From Opitutaceae bacterium (lineage in GTDB: Bacteria; Verrucomicrobiota; Verrucomicrobiia; Opitutales; Opitutaceae): a stretch of DNA of 64,000 bases. Where the stretch lies: positions 136,018 to 200,017 of the forward strand of contig JADJZJ010000002.1 in NCBI GenBank assembly GCA_016715765.1, given 5' to 3'. Below are positions 7,382 to 14,493 of the stretch, piece by piece (position 1 is the first letter of the stretch; each line of letters opens with the position of its first letter). A program made the translations under genes and the position numbers. Under the pieces are notes generated by a model. It did no database searches, was not told the origin of the DNA, and saw only the letters and a list, made by a program, of their open reading frames with translations.

Positions 7382-8212
7382 ATGGTAATCGATACTTCCC
7401 CGATCGCAGACGCCAAGGTGGCGGCGCTGGCCGGCCAATTTTCCCGCGATGGCTTTGCCCTCGCCCGCGGGCTGTTTTCCCCCGCCGAGGTGGAGGAGAT
7501 CCGCGCCCTTTTTGCCAAAATGCACGCGGAGGGTGTCCCGGGTCATTATGAGCCCTCGAAGCCGCATGACGGCGTCGAGAACCCCAATGATCCGCTCTAC
7601 CAGTACCCGCGCGTCATGATGCCGCACCGCTTCAACGCCCGCGCCAAGCAGTTCATGCTGCACCAGGGTGTGGCGGCGCACCTGCGCGCCTTCTTCGGCC
7701 TGGAACCCGTGGCCACGCAGAGCATGTTTTACTTCAAGCCGCCGGGTGCGCGCGGCCAGGCGCTGCACCAGGACCAGTTTTATCTCCTCGTCGAACCGGG
7801 CACCTGCATCGCGGCCTGGACCGCGATCGATGACTGTGATGCCGAAAACGGCGCCATGTACATCGTGCCGAAGACGAACGACGCCCCGATCGTCTGCCCC
7901 GATACGGCCGACCGCGGTGAAAGCTACACGTCGCATTTCGTGCCGGTGCCGAAGGGCCTGAAGCCGCAGCTGGTCGAGATGAAGGCCGGCGACACGCTCT
8001 TCTTCAACGGCAGCCTGATCCACGGTTCCGGACCCAACCGGTCCAAGACGCGCTTCCGCCGTTCCTTCATCTGCCATTATGCCGGTGGCGATGTCCGCAA
8101 GATTTCCGGCGGCTACCATCCGCTCACCCGCCTGGATGGCACGACCTACGAAGTCACGCCGCAAACTTCGGGTGGCCCCTGTGGCGAAGGCTGGAAGGGT
8201 TCGCTCCACTGA
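7382..8212 (+). CDS. phytanoyl-CoA dioxygenase (PhyH) family oxygenase
   Basis: 276 residues. This is a non-haem Fe(II)/2-oxoglutarate oxygenase of the PhyH type. The iron-binding HxD is in ALHQDQFYLL (about residues 122-131), and the distal histidine is in FFNGSLIHGSGPN. A following arginine (KTRFRRSF) could bind 2-oxoglutarate. The N-terminal FSRDGFALARGLFSPAEVEEI is the usual PhyH opening. Verrucomicrobia carry many of these; substrates range from lipids to small metabolites and cannot be predicted here. It is divergent from an AraC regulator, likely its activator, and is followed by a strong terminator. The ATG at 7382 fits the alignment. Confidence 0.88.
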   Translation: MVIDTSPIADAKVAALAGQFSRDGFALARGLFSPAEVEEIRALFAKMHAEGVPGHYEPSKPHDGVENPNDPLYQYPRVMMPHRFNARAKQFMLHQGVAAHLRAFFGLEPVATQSMFYFKPPGARGQALHQDQFYLLVEPGTCIAAWTAIDDCDAENGAMYIVPKTNDAPIVCPDTADRGESYTSHFVPVPKGLKPQLVEMKAGDTLFFNGSLIHGSGPNRSKTRFRRSFICHYAGGDVRKISGGYHPLTRLDGTTYEVTPQTSGGPCGEGWKGSLH

Positions 8213-8242
8213 GCAACCGAGGCCTTCTTCCCACCATCACCC

Positions 8243-8273
8243 AAAACCGGCGGCACACACCGCCGGTTTTTTT
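8243..8273 (+). terminator. intrinsic terminator after the PhyH gene
   Basis: Stem CCGGCGG / CCGCCGG extended by A-T pairs, loop CACACA, followed by seven T residues. It lies 30 bases after the stop codon. Confidence 0.88.
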
Positions 8274-8331
8274 GTGCCCGGTGGGTACGGCGCCCGGTCG
8301 TATTGGAAGGGACGCTGCTGGCAGGCGAAAG

Positions 8332-8358
8332 ATTGCGACCGAGGGCGGTCGCGCTCCC
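8332..8358 (-). repeat. 27-base GC-rich palindromic repeat, copy 1
   Basis: Reads on the minus strand as GGGAGCGCGACCG then CCCTCGGTCGCAAT. The core CGACCG...CGGTCG is self-complementary. The same 27 bases recur at 13372, 33955, 34062, 53922 and 54072. This copy lies between convergent genes (PhyH and Rieske). Confidence 0.9.
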
Positions 8359-8409
8359 AAGCAAACCTTCGCCAGCAAGCAGGCTCCTGCCTCGGAGCTC
8401 CCGGGCCTG

Positions 8410-8718
8410 TTACACCTCAACCTCGATCTGATTCCCGCTCACGAACACCGGGAATCGCCGCACCGGGTCCATGTTCTTCGGGCAGACGGCCGCACCGGTG
8501 CTGACATCAAAGGCGATCGCATGCAGCGGGCATGTCAGCGTGGTGCCCTTCAACGGTCCGGCGGCCAGCGAGGCGCCGGCGTGCGGGCAGACATCGTCGA
8601 TGGCGTGGATCTGGCCGTCCACATTGCACAGGGCGATGCGTTCGGTGCCGACTCTGAAGGCTTTCTTGGCGCCGGGTGGCAGGGCATCGAGGGTGGTGAC
8701 GGAGTGGCGTTGGGGCAT
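8410..8718 (-). CDS. small Rieske [2Fe-2S] ferredoxin
   Basis: 102 residues from the ATG at 8718. Both cluster-binding motifs are present: CPHAGA (Cys44, His46) and CPLHAIAF (Cys63, His66), spaced as in Rieske ferredoxins such as the NirD and dioxygenase electron-carrier types. It transfers electrons to an oxygenase or reductase; no such partner sits in the same operon, though a PhyH oxygenase is convergent with it. A fused longer upstream reading exists but lies in another gene's sequence. A separate aldose-epimerase gene is 38 bases upstream on the same strand and may be co-transcribed. Confidence 0.88.
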   Translation of the reverse strand: MPQRHSVTTLDALPPGAKKAFRVGTERIALCNVDGQIHAIDDVCPHAGASLAAGPLKGTTLTCPLHAIAFDVSTGAAVCPKNMDPVRRFPVFVSGNQIEVEV

Positions 8719-8756
8719 GGTGAGGGTGGGTTCGAAACCAGGGGAGCGCCGCAGGC

Positions 8757-9677
8757 TTACTTGATGCCGATCGAAACCGTGAAGGTCTGGGTCAGGCCGG
8801 GAGGCACGAAATGCAGGCCGGTCCTGTGCTCCGGTGCATTCGGCGGACCCATCCACGGTTCGACACAGTAGTACGGGGCGGTCGCGGATTCGCTCCACGT
8901 GACGAAGGTCGCATCGGGCGCGGGTATTTTCTCGGTGCCGATTTTCATGACCACATCGCCGGCATGGCCGCGCTCGCCGAAGATCACCGTGTTGTCCTTC
9001 AGGCCCAGATGGATGGCGTCGATGAGCTCGGGGTGGTCGAGATGCTCGATCTCCTTGAGGGTGGGGCCGGGGATCAGCCGGCCCGTCGCATCCTGGCGCA
9101 CCCGGCGCGTGGCGGGAATGCGGATGGAGTAGTCGCTGCGGCTGAGGCCTTCCGACCAGGGGACGGTGAAGTAGAAATGATGCCCCGCGCTCCACGGCAG
9201 CGGCGCGGTGCCGCGATTGAACAGGGTGAATTCGCACACGAGCCCCAGCGGCTCGAAGCGGTAGCGCACGGTGAATTCGTAATCGTACGGATAGCAGGCG
9301 CGGGCCTCGTCATTCGGGAGATAGAGCGCCGTGAAGCCGGTGGGATCGCAATGCGTCACGCGAAAGTCCCCCTGCCGCGCGAGCCCGTGCATGGGCATCA
9401 CGCGCCGCACGCCATCCGCGGCCTTCCAAAAGTGGATGTCGCCCTGGTCGAAGACCCGCGCGTTGAAAGGAAACAGGATCGGGTTGCCGCCCCTGACCCG
9501 GTGGAAATCGTCGAGGCTGTTCAACTCGGGCCAGTAGAGCACGTCGCGGACCGAGCCGTCGCCGAGCGTGACGTTCCAGTTCATCAGGCGGGCGCCTTTT
9601 TCGGGCCACGCCAGAAAGGTGGATTGTCCGACGCGCCAGCGTGTGAGGTTTGCTCCGAGATAGGGAACCTTTTCCAT
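8757..9677 (-). CDS. aldose 1-epimerase (galactose mutarotase-like) family protein
   Basis: 306 residues from ATG 9677; a TTG 12 codons upstream is an unlikely alternative. The mutarotase-like beta-supersandwich is recognisable from GGNPILFPFNARV, the histidine-bearing MHGLARQGDF, the strand motif LPWSAGHHFYFTVPW and the C-terminal CVEPWMGPPNAPEH, where the glutamate lies where the catalytic base is expected. These enzymes interconvert alpha and beta anomers of free or phosphorylated hexoses; the substrate is not evident. It is divergent from the nfeD operon and collinear with the Rieske gene. Confidence 0.8.
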   Translation of the reverse strand: MEKVPYLGANLTRWRVGQSTFLAWPEKGARLMNWNVTLGDGSVRDVLYWPELNSLDDFHRVRGGNPILFPFNARVFDQGDIHFWKAADGVRRVMPMHGLARQGDFRVTHCDPTGFTALYLPNDEARACYPYDYEFTVRYRFEPLGLVCEFTLFNRGTAPLPWSAGHHFYFTVPWSEGLSRSDYSIRIPATRRVRQDATGRLIPGPTLKEIEHLDHPELIDAIHLGLKDNTVIFGERGHAGDVVMKIGTEKIPAPDATFVTWSESATAPYYCVEPWMGPPNAPEHRTGLHFVPPGLTQTFTVSIGIK

Positions 9678-9796
9678 GCCTGCCGTGAAATCAGTCCCGT
9701 GCGCGCCGTGCAACGGGTTTCTGGAAAGGCCCCCCGGAATTCCAGCACAGCGACGCTTGCACGTTGCCGCCGGGGTCCTAAGCTACTCCTTCCACC

Positions 9797-11227
9797 ATGG
9801 TCCGTATCCTCTGCACCTTTCTGCTGGCACTCCTTACGGCCGGCATGTTGCGTGCGGCCGATCCGGTGCCGGCCGCGGCCCCGGCCGCCAAGTCCGCCGA
9901 TCCCGTTGCCCGCAAGCAGGTGGTGGTGATCCCGATCCGGGAGCAGATCGCCAAACCCATCCTCTATATCCTGCGTCGCGGCCTGAAGGAGGCGATCGAG
10001 CAGAAGGCCGACCTGGTGGTGCTCGACATGAAGACCCCCGGCGGCGCGCTGGATGTGACTTTCGAGATCATGGAGGCGCTGGACAAGTTTCCCGGCCAGA
10101 CGATCACCTACGTGAACACCGAGGCCATCTCCGCCGGCGCCTTCATCTCCGCCATCACGGACGAAATCTATTTCACGCCCGACGGCATCATCGGCGCCGC
10201 CGCCCCGGTGCTGGCCACCGGCGGCGAGATCGACAAGTCGATGAAGATGAAAATCGTCAGCTACCTGAAGGCCCGGGTGCGCGCGATTTCGGAGGGCAAG
10301 GGCTACCGCGGCCAGGTCATCTCCGCGATGATCGACGAGGACTACGAACTGAAGATCGGCGACACGGTCATCAAGGCGAAGGGCGAACTGCTCTCCCTGA
10401 CCGCGAGCGAGGCCAGCAAGACCTACGGTGATCCGGCGCAGCCGCTGCTGGCCGCGGGCATCGCCAAGGACATGACGGAGCTGCTCACGGCGAAGTTCGG
10501 CGCGGACGGCTTCACGGTCAAATCCCTCGAGGTCACCTGGTCCGAGCAACTCGCCGTCTGGCTCAACGCCATCTCCCCGATCCTCCTCGGGCTCGGCCTG
10601 CTGGCGCTCTTCATTGAGTTCAAGACCCCCGGATTCGGCATCTTTGGCATCTCCGGCATCATTCTCCTCACCGTTGTTTTCCTGGGCAACTTTGTCGCCG
10701 GCTTCTCCGGCCACGAGCCCATGCTGGTATTCGCCCTCGGCGTGCTGTTCGTGGCGATCGAGATCTTCTTCCTGCCCGGCACGGTGGTCATGGCGCTGAT
10801 CGGCATCATGCTCATGCTCGGCTCGCTGCTCTGGTCGATGGCGGACATCTGGCCGAATGAGCCCCTGGAGTTTTCGGGCGACCTCCTGCTGGTGCCCGCC
10901 CAGAACCTCCTCCTCGGGCTGGCCTTTGCCGTGGCCTTGTTCGTCATTGTCGCGCGCTTCCTGCCCAAGGGCTGGATCTGGAACCGTCTCGCCGTCGGCG
11001 GGGCCGTGCAGGGTTCCGGCGTGGCCCCCGCGGTGGTGCAGGAATTGCAGTCGCTGGTCGGCCGCGAGGGTGTGGCCGCCACGAGCCTCTTTCCCAGCGG
11101 CCAGGTTGAAATCGACGGGCGGCGACTCGAGGCCCGCCTGGAGGTCGGCTTCGCCGAGGCCGGATCGCGCGTGCGCGTCGTCCGGCACACGGAGTTCAAT
11201 CTCACCGTGGAGGTGATCAAACCATGA
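9797..11227 (+). CDS. NfeD-family membrane serine protease (long form, NfeD1-like)
   Basis: 476 residues: signal peptide (residues 1-20), a ClpP-class protease domain (about 40-235), then five or six membrane helices and a C-terminal OB-fold soluble domain (about 400-476). The proposed nucleophile is Ser112 in TEAISAGAFIS. Lys152 in KMKIVSYLKAR sits at the spacing of the Ser-Lys dyad known from archaeal NfeD (Ser97/Lys138). Such proteases cleave membrane proteins of the stomatin/flotillin type. That fits the operon: it overlaps a short NfeD gene, which overlaps floA (ATGA junctions). The TM and OB domains are often called the NfeD domain. Confidence 0.9.
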   Translation: MVRILCTFLLALLTAGMLRAADPVPAAAPAAKSADPVARKQVVVIPIREQIAKPILYILRRGLKEAIEQKADLVVLDMKTPGGALDVTFEIMEALDKFPGQTITYVNTEAISAGAFISAITDEIYFTPDGIIGAAAPVLATGGEIDKSMKMKIVSYLKARVRAISEGKGYRGQVISAMIDEDYELKIGDTVIKAKGELLSLTASEASKTYGDPAQPLLAAGIAKDMTELLTAKFGADGFTVKSLEVTWSEQLAVWLNAISPILLGLGLLALFIEFKTPGFGIFGISGIILLTVVFLGNFVAGFSGHEPMLVFALGVLFVAIEIFFLPGTVVMALIGIMLMLGSLLWSMADIWPNEPLEFSGDLLLVPAQNLLLGLAFAVALFVIVARFLPKGWIWNRLAVGGAVQGSGVAPAVVQELQSLVGREGVAATSLFPSGQVEIDGRRLEARLEVGFAEAGSRVRVVRHTEFNLTVEVIKP

Positions 11228-11703
11228 CGACCGTCTTCCTGCTTTTCCTTGTCGGCATCGTGCTCGTGGCGGTCGAGATCCTCGTCCCCGGCGGTCTGCT
11301 GGGCCTGGTGGGCGGCCTCTGCCTGCTGGCCGGCGTGGTGGCCTCCTTCACCCAATTCGGCACCGGCGGCGGCGTGGTCGCGACCGTCCTGGCATTCCTC
11401 ATCGGTGCCGTGACGGTCTACCTCGAGTTCGTCATCCTGCCGAAGTCCAAGCTCGCGAGGAAATTCACGATGGCCGAGACCGTCAACGGCCGCAGCCAGC
11501 CCGTCGTGGCCGACCACGCGGCGGTGGTCGGCCGCGAGGTGGTGGCCGTCACGAAGCTCGCCCCCAGCGGCGTCGTCACCCTGGATGGCCGGCGCTATGA
11601 GGCCTACAGCCAGTCGGGTCTCACCGAGGTCGGCGCCCGCCTGAAGGTCGTCGACACCGACAATTTTCGTTTAGTTGTAACACAAATCAAAGAAACCTCA
11701 TGA
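11224..11703 (+). CDS. short NfeD-domain membrane protein
   Basis: 159 residues without a protease domain. Two or three membrane helices come first (MTTVFLLFLVGIVLVAVEI, LLGLVGGLCLLAGVVA, VVATVLAFLIGAVTVYLEF). An OB-fold follows, with VVGREVVAVTKLAPSGVVTLDGRRYEA near residues 100-126. This is the NfeD1b form that accompanies flotillin-like genes and is thought to anchor or modulate them. Its start overlaps the long nfeD stop (ATGA), and its stop overlaps the floA start, so the three are translated together. Confidence 0.88.
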   Translation: MTTVFLLFLVGIVLVAVEILVPGGLLGLVGGLCLLAGVVASFTQFGTGGGVVATVLAFLIGAVTVYLEFVILPKSKLARKFTMAETVNGRSQPVVADHAAVVGREVVAVTKLAPSGVVTLDGRRYEAYSQSGLTEVGARLKVVDTDNFRLVVTQIKETS

Positions 11704-12701
11704 ACCTGACCCTCATTGCCTTGGTAGTAGCCGCCATCGTCATCCTGGTGATTGGCGCCATCGTTTTCAGTCTGATCGGAGCCTGGGTGAAGGCGCTCTT
11801 CAACGGTGCGTCCGTCTCCATGTCCAAGCTCGTGGCGCTGAAGCTCGCGAGCATTCCCTATGGGCTGATCGTCGACGCCCGCATCACCGCGGTCCGCGCC
11901 GGCATCGATGTCTCGGCCGACCAGATCGCCTCGCATTTCCAGGCCGGCGGCAACGTGGTCCCCACGGTGCAGGCCCTCATCGCCGCGCAGAAGGCCGGCA
12001 TCAACCTGCCCTGGGACCGCGCCTGCGCCATTGACCTCGCCACGAAGGGCTCCGGCAAGAGCGTCGTCGAGGCCGTGCGCACCTCCGTCGATCCGAAGGT
12101 CATCGACTGCCCCAATCCCGAAGGCGGCCGCACCACCATCGACGGCGTGGCCAAGGACGGCATCCAGGTGAAGGTGAAGGCCCGCGTCACCGTCCGCACC
12201 AACCTCGACCGCTTCGTCGGCGGCGCCACCGAGGAGACCATCATCGCCCGCGTCGGCGAGGGCATCGTCACCACCATCGGCTCCGCCGAGAGCTACAAGT
12301 CCGTGCTCGAGTCCCCGGACAGCATTTCCAAGACCGTGCTCGCCCGCGGCCTCGATGTCGGCTCGGCGTTTGAAATCCTTTCGATCGACATCGCCGACGT
12401 GGACGTCGGTGAGAACGTCGGCGCCAAGCTCCAGGAAGCGCAGGCCGAGGCGAACAAGAACATGGCGCAGGCCCAGGCGGAAATCCGCCGTGCCGCCGCC
12501 GTCGCGCTCGAGCAGGAAATGAAGGCCCGCGTGCAGGAGATGCAGGCGAAGGTCGTCGAGGCGCAGTCGCAGGTGCCGCTCGCCATGGCCGAGGCCTTCC
12601 GCAGCGGCCGGCTGGGCGTCATGGATTACTTCCGCATGGAGAACGTGCAGGCCGACACCGGCATGCGCAAATCCATCGGCGAACCCGACGCGAAGAAGTA
12701 A
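11700..12701 (+). CDS. floA: flotillin-like protein FloA
   Basis: 333 residues, matching FloA/UPF0365 length. An N-terminal membrane hairpin (residues 3-28) precedes a PHB/SPFH domain with FNGASVSMSKLVALKLASIPYG and the conserved HFQAGGNVVPTVQALIAAQKAG. A long alpha-helical, alanine- and glutamate-rich oligomerisation region follows (about 225-300, KLQEAQAEANKNMAQAQAE). FloA organises functional membrane microdomains and influences membrane fluidity and protease or secretion complexes. Its fixed partnership with NfeD proteins is reproduced here by overlapping genes. Confidence 0.93.
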   Translation: MNLTLIALVVAAIVILVIGAIVFSLIGAWVKALFNGASVSMSKLVALKLASIPYGLIVDARITAVRAGIDVSADQIASHFQAGGNVVPTVQALIAAQKAGINLPWDRACAIDLATKGSGKSVVEAVRTSVDPKVIDCPNPEGGRTTIDGVAKDGIQVKVKARVTVRTNLDRFVGGATEETIIARVGEGIVTTIGSAESYKSVLESPDSISKTVLARGLDVGSAFEILSIDIADVDVGENVGAKLQEAQAEANKNMAQAQAEIRRAAAVALEQEMKARVQEMQAKVVEAQSQVPLAMAEAFRSGRLGVMDYFRMENVQADTGMRKSIGEPDAKK

Positions 12702-12716
12702 GCGCGGTCCCTCCCC

Positions 12717-13319
12717 ATGGAATGGATCCTTGATCATCTGCAGATCGTCATCGCGGTCGCCGCGGCGATTGCCTACTGGCTCAACCAGCGACGGCAGGGC
12801 CATGCGGACGACAGCGGTGACATGCCGACCGAAATGCCGCCGCGGGATTTCAACGCTGATCCGGAGGAGGAGCAGCGCACCCGCCGGATTCAGGAGGAGA
12901 TCCGCCGCAAGATCGCCGAGCGCGCCGCCGGCGGTCCCATCAACGTGCCGCGGCCCGCGGCCGAGCCCCCGCCATTGTTCCGTACCGAGTCGCCGGCGCC
13001 GCGGCCCGTGGCCACCCCGCTGCCCCAGCGCGAATTCACCCGTGAAGCCGTGCCTTCGCCGGTGATGGCGCGGCCGACATCTCAGGAGAACGCCGGGGCG
13101 ATCCTTGAGCGGCAGCATGAACTGGCCGAGCAGCTGGAGGCGCTGGCCTCGTCGCGACGCATCGTCGAGCGCAAGGCGGCGGCGATCGTCGCCCACGCCA
13201 AGGCCCAGGAGCCTTCGCCCATTCGCGGCGAGCTGATGCATGAGCTCCGCGGCGCCCGCAATCTGCGCCGCGCCATGGTGCTCCGCGAAATCCTCGGCCC
13301 GCCGGTGGGGCTGCGGTGA
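12717..13319 (+). CDS. single-pass membrane protein, fourth gene of the nfeD-floA operon
   Basis: 200 residues. A membrane helix (residues 5-23, LDHLQIVIAVAAAIAYWLN) is followed by an acidic/basic coiled segment (PEEEQRTRRIQEEIRRKIAERAAGG). A proline-rich linker and a helical C-terminus end in RAMVLREILGPPVGLR. The closing L-x-x-I-L-G-P-P motif is a recurring ending of a small family next to floA in Verrucomicrobia, as far as I recognise it; no function is known. It begins 15 bases after floA, is probably co-transcribed, and is followed by a terminator. Confidence 0.65.
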   Translation: MEWILDHLQIVIAVAAAIAYWLNQRRQGHADDSGDMPTEMPPRDFNADPEEEQRTRRIQEEIRRKIAERAAGGPINVPRPAAEPPPLFRTESPAPRPVATPLPQREFTREAVPSPVMARPTSQENAGAILERQHELAEQLEALASSRRIVERKAAAIVAHAKAQEPSPIRGELMHELRGARNLRRAMVLREILGPPVGLR

Positions 13320-13333
13320 GTGCTTGAAGACAC

Positions 13334-13370
13334 CAAGGGCCGCATCCGGAAGGGGCGGCCCTTGTTCATT
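13334..13370 (+). terminator. terminator-like hairpin ending the nfeD-floA operon
   Basis: CAAGGGCCGC pairs perfectly with GCGGCCCTTG across an 11-base loop and is followed by TTCATT. It starts 14 bases after the stop codon. The T-run is short, so strength is uncertain. Confidence 0.6.
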
Positions 13371-13371
13371 T

Positions 13372-13398
13372 GGGAGCGCGACCGCCCTCGGTCGCAAT
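13372..13398 (+). repeat. 27-base GC-rich palindromic repeat, copy 2
   Basis: Identical to the copies at 33955 and 53922 in this orientation (GGGAGCGCGACCG, CCCTCGGTCGCAAT). It directly follows the terminator hairpin in the spacer between the convergent floA operon and the RodZ-like gene. Confidence 0.9.
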
Positions 13399-13461
13399 GT
13401 TGTGAACAGAATGGTCGTTACGCATCCGACAATGGGTACGTCCTCAAAATAGACGGCCTTT

Positions 13462-13525
13462 CTGTAGGAGCGGCTTTATGCCGCGATCGTGAGCGCAGCA
13501 TCGCGGCATAAAGCCGCTCCTACAG
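13462..13525. repeat. GTAG-type palindrome pair forming a perfect 26-bp hairpin
   Basis: The left arm starts CTGTAGGAGCGGCTTTATG (13462-13487) and is perfectly complementary to 13500-13525 across a 12-base loop. Each arm carries GTAG followed by a GC-rich sequence, the design of REP sequences handled by RAYT transposases. Located between convergent genes. Confidence 0.9.
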
Positions 13526-13555
13526 TCGGGCATCGTTGTTCCAGTCCGGCAAAAA

Positions 13556-13581
13556 GGCGGGGATCGGAATCCCCGCCCTAC
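13556..13581 (-). repeat. GTAG-headed REP-like palindrome
   Basis: On the minus strand: GTAG, then GGCGGGGAT, loop TCCG, then ATCCCCGCC. The 9-bp stem is perfect. It is 30 bases from the stop codon of the RodZ-like gene and could also act as its 3' hairpin. Confidence 0.8.
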
Positions 13582-13610
13582 AAAACAAAAGGCAAAAGCT
13601 AATCCGCGCC

Positions 13611-14420
13611 TCAGTTGATCTTGGCGCGGTCGTAGCCCTCGAACGGCATCGGGTAGCGCTTGCCGTTGATCTCGATCTCGAGGTTCTTGCCGGCGCTGGC
13701 GGTGATGTAGATCGCGCCGCGCTTCGGCACGACCTGGGTCTGGCCGCGGGACAGCGTGCCTTGGAAGAGTTCCCGGTTGTCCGAGTCCTGCACGACCTTC
13801 ACGCGCACGGTGTCGAGCGCGATGAGCGTGACGGAGGAGTCGGTCGACATCTGCACCGGTCCCTGCGTCGTGGCGGGAGCGGCCGACCGGTTGGTCACGG
13901 GCGTGGGATCGCTGATGATGGCCTTGATCACCCAGATCACGAGCACCAGCACCACGATCACGATGAGGGCGATGCCGCCGCGGAAGATCAGCTGGGGCGG
14001 GATCGCGGGGCCGGCCGGCAGGCTGCTGCCGCTGCGGCCGAGGCCGGCGGCGCGATGGGTCTTGTCAACGGCGCCGGCGGGTTCCTCGACGGGCATCGCC
14101 TTCTCCGCGTTGCGCTCGTCGGCCGAGGCGATGGACACTTCCATGCGGCCGTAGATTTCACGGCTCGGCTGGCGGACCTTCGCCTCGCTGCGGCCGAGGG
14201 CGGCGTAGTCGTTGATGATCTTGTCCGCCGGCAGCTTCAGGAAGTTGGCGTAATTGCGCAGAAATCCCCGCACATAGATCTCGGCGAGATTGAGGTCGAA
14301 CTGGTTGCTCTCGAACTTGTGGAGATAGTCGCTCCGGATCTTGGTCGCTTCGGCCGCTTCGCGGATGGAGATGCCTTTGCGTTTCCGGGCTTCCTCTAGG
14401 CGTTCGCCGATGTTCTGCAT
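13611..14420 (-). CDS. RodZ-like helix-turn-helix membrane protein
   Basis: 269 residues. An N-terminal Xre-like HTH_25 domain (GERLEEARKRKGISIREAAEATKIRSDYL, residues 5-33) continues into VRGFLRNYANFLKLPADKI. A linker follows, then one membrane helix (about residues 150-168, ALIVIVVLVLVIWVIKAII) and a C-terminal DUF4115-type beta domain (SSVTLIALDTVRVKVV...ITASAGKNLEIEING). This is the architecture of RodZ, which links MreB filaments to the cell-wall elongation machinery; no other elongasome gene is adjacent. Length is somewhat below E. coli RodZ. It is upstream of ftsK's 3' end on the same strand, 73 bases apart. Confidence 0.8.
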   Translation of the reverse strand: MQNIGERLEEARKRKGISIREAAEATKIRSDYLHKFESNQFDLNLAEIYVRGFLRNYANFLKLPADKIINDYAALGRSEAKVRQPSREIYGRMEVSIASADERNAEKAMPVEEPAGAVDKTHRAAGLGRSGSSLPAGPAIPPQLIFRGGIALIVIVVLVLVIWVIKAIISDPTPVTNRSAAPATTQGPVQMSTDSSVTLIALDTVRVKVVQDSDNRELFQGTLSRGQTQVVPKRGAIYITASAGKNLEIEINGKRYPMPFEGYDRAKIN

Positions 14421-14493
14421 GGGGTTATCAGTTAGGGATTTTGCCGGGCAGGGAAAGAGTGAAATGCCGGGAAAGTGGGGTGGCGGACGGGTC

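Noticed and set aside
8410..9237. a 275-residue protein with the Rieske domain at its C-terminus
   Set aside because: The added N-terminal part overlaps the aldose epimerase gene in another frame and has no coding character; the ATG at 8718 gives a normal Rieske ferredoxin.
13462..13525. insertion-sequence terminal repeat
   Set aside because: No transposase and arms only 12 bases apart; a REP-type pair fits better.
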